A stretch of 64,000 nucleotides of DNA from Stentor coeruleus (Eukaryota; Ciliophora; Heterotrichea; Heterotrichida; Stentoridae), in the NCBI GenBank assembly GCA_001970955.1, contig MPUH01000150.1, positions 30,418-94,417 of the forward strand. Direction: 5' to 3'. Shown piece by piece: positions 63,632 through 64,000 of the stretch. Below the pieces are notes generated by a model. It worked only from the letters and a program-made list of their open reading frames with translations, had not been told where the DNA came from and did no database searches. Positions within the stretch are counted from its first letter, which is position 1. Every line of letters begins with the position of its first letter. The position numbers and the translations under genes were made by a program.

Positions 63632-64000
63632 CTAATCAACAAATTTTTTTTCTTTAGACCTATTCATAAAAAAAGTAGGTACAAGGGCTAAGCATGCTAA
63701 TCCAACTAACATAAGTAAACTTTTCGTATTTAAACCCACCTGTTCAATAGTAGCTAAAGTCATTCCTGCATTAATATGTATACAATTCGCAGGCATAAGT
63801 CCAAGAAACGTTGCTAAGAAAGCATCCAAAAAAGAACTCCCATAATTGGACTTGAAATGTTAATAAGCCAATTAGGGGCAATTGGAGTTAATCTTAAAAA
63901 AAGTAAATAAAAAAATAAATTGTCTTTATGATCTTGTATCCTCTTATTAGCTTCAACAACTTGTCTTGGATATTTTCTTATAATTAACCCTTTTCCTAAA
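63632..64000 (-). CDS. TMEM41/VTT-type (SNARE-associated, DedA-like) membrane protein, partial with apparent frameshift
   Basis: A minus-strand gene cut by the right edge. From the edge the frame reads VTT-domain sequence (FFYLLFLRLTPIAPNWLINI), matching the TMEM41 signature FLRITPFLPNWFINITSP, and then meets TAG. The neighbouring frame continues as LDAFLATFLGLMPANCIHI, matching FFLGTFLGVAPPSF, then a hydrophobic segment and a basic end (RSKEKKFVD). The two frames fit together if one base is missing in a six-A run on plus (63828-63833). No 16-nt GT-AG intron bridges them. A sequencing or assembly error in the homopolymer is the simplest explanation; a real frameshift is possible. The family has lipid-scramblase activity and works with VPS13/ATG2 in autophagy. 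Confidence 0.72.

Noticed and set aside
63845-63859. 15-nt GT-AG candidate (GTCCAATTATGGGAG on minus) near the TMEM41-type break
   Set aside because: Removing 15 nt does not change the frame, so it cannot join the two family-matching frames, and it lacks the GTAA start of the secure introns.

Overview
The window looks like macronuclear DNA of a heterotrich ciliate close to Stentor. Three observations support this. (1) The standard genetic code fits: genes end in TAA, TAG and, in two cases, TGA, and reading frames of over 2,700 codons have no internal stop. (2) Five introns can be read directly. All are exactly 15 nt, begin GTAA and end AG, and removing each one restores a conserved reading frame. 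Introns of 15-16 nt together with a standard code are published traits of Stentor coeruleus. (3) Short arrays of a TGTTAGGG/CCCTAACA octamer occur, which is the heterotrich telomere unit as I recall it. The DNA is AT-rich and gene-dense, there are no operon signals of bacterial type, and single-exon genes dominate. The species is an inference.

Layout. 1-3.7 kb: a minus-strand gene cut by the left edge, a degenerate tRNA-like element, an F-BAR gene and a small coiled-coil gene. 4.3-13.6 kb: a cytoskeletal block with a canonical centrin, a CEP70-like coiled-coil protein, a divergent centrin-like protein with two damaged EF-hands, and two long coiled-coil proteins. 14.3 kb: ribosomal protein eL24. 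15.7-18.2 kb: two tail-to-tail casein-kinase-1-like pseudokinases. 19.5-22.9 kb: a basic, Trp-containing helical protein and a CFAP20-domain protein. 23.0-34.2 kb: two giant tandem paralogues (about 1,800 residues each) with RCC1 repeats and a long helical, possibly RasGAP/IQGAP-like C-terminus. Each ends in a short second exon behind a 15-nt intron. 34.8-36.5 kb: an AGC kinase with one intron. 37-38.6 kb: a small basic protein and a multi-pass membrane protein. 39.3-42.7 kb: a CEP76-type C2/transglutaminase-like protein. 43.8-51.3 kb: a compact run containing a zinc-finger protein, a kinesin, a small basic protein, a PP2A-A-like HEAT scaffold, VTA1, an ankyrin-like acylated protein, a stand-alone nucleoplasmin-like domain and a short hypothetical protein. 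51.6-60.8 kb: a 3,052-residue VPS13. 60.9-62.4 kb: two tandem tetraspan paralogues. 62.6-63.5 kb: a coiled-coil protein with hendecad repeats. Right edge: a TMEM41/VTT-type membrane protein with an apparent one-base frameshift.

How the genes relate. There is no single pathway. Two themes recur. One is centriole, basal body and cortex (centrins, CEP70-like, CEP76-like, CFAP20-domain, kinesin, several coiled-coil proteins). The other is membrane remodelling (F-BAR, VTA1 of the ESCRT-III/Vps4 system, VPS13 lipid transfer, TMEM41-type scramblase family). Both are plausible for a giant cortex-patterned ciliate but could be chance neighbours. A strand-asymmetric composition marks the gene flanks throughout: C/A-rich 5' flanks and G/T-rich 3' flanks on the coding strand.
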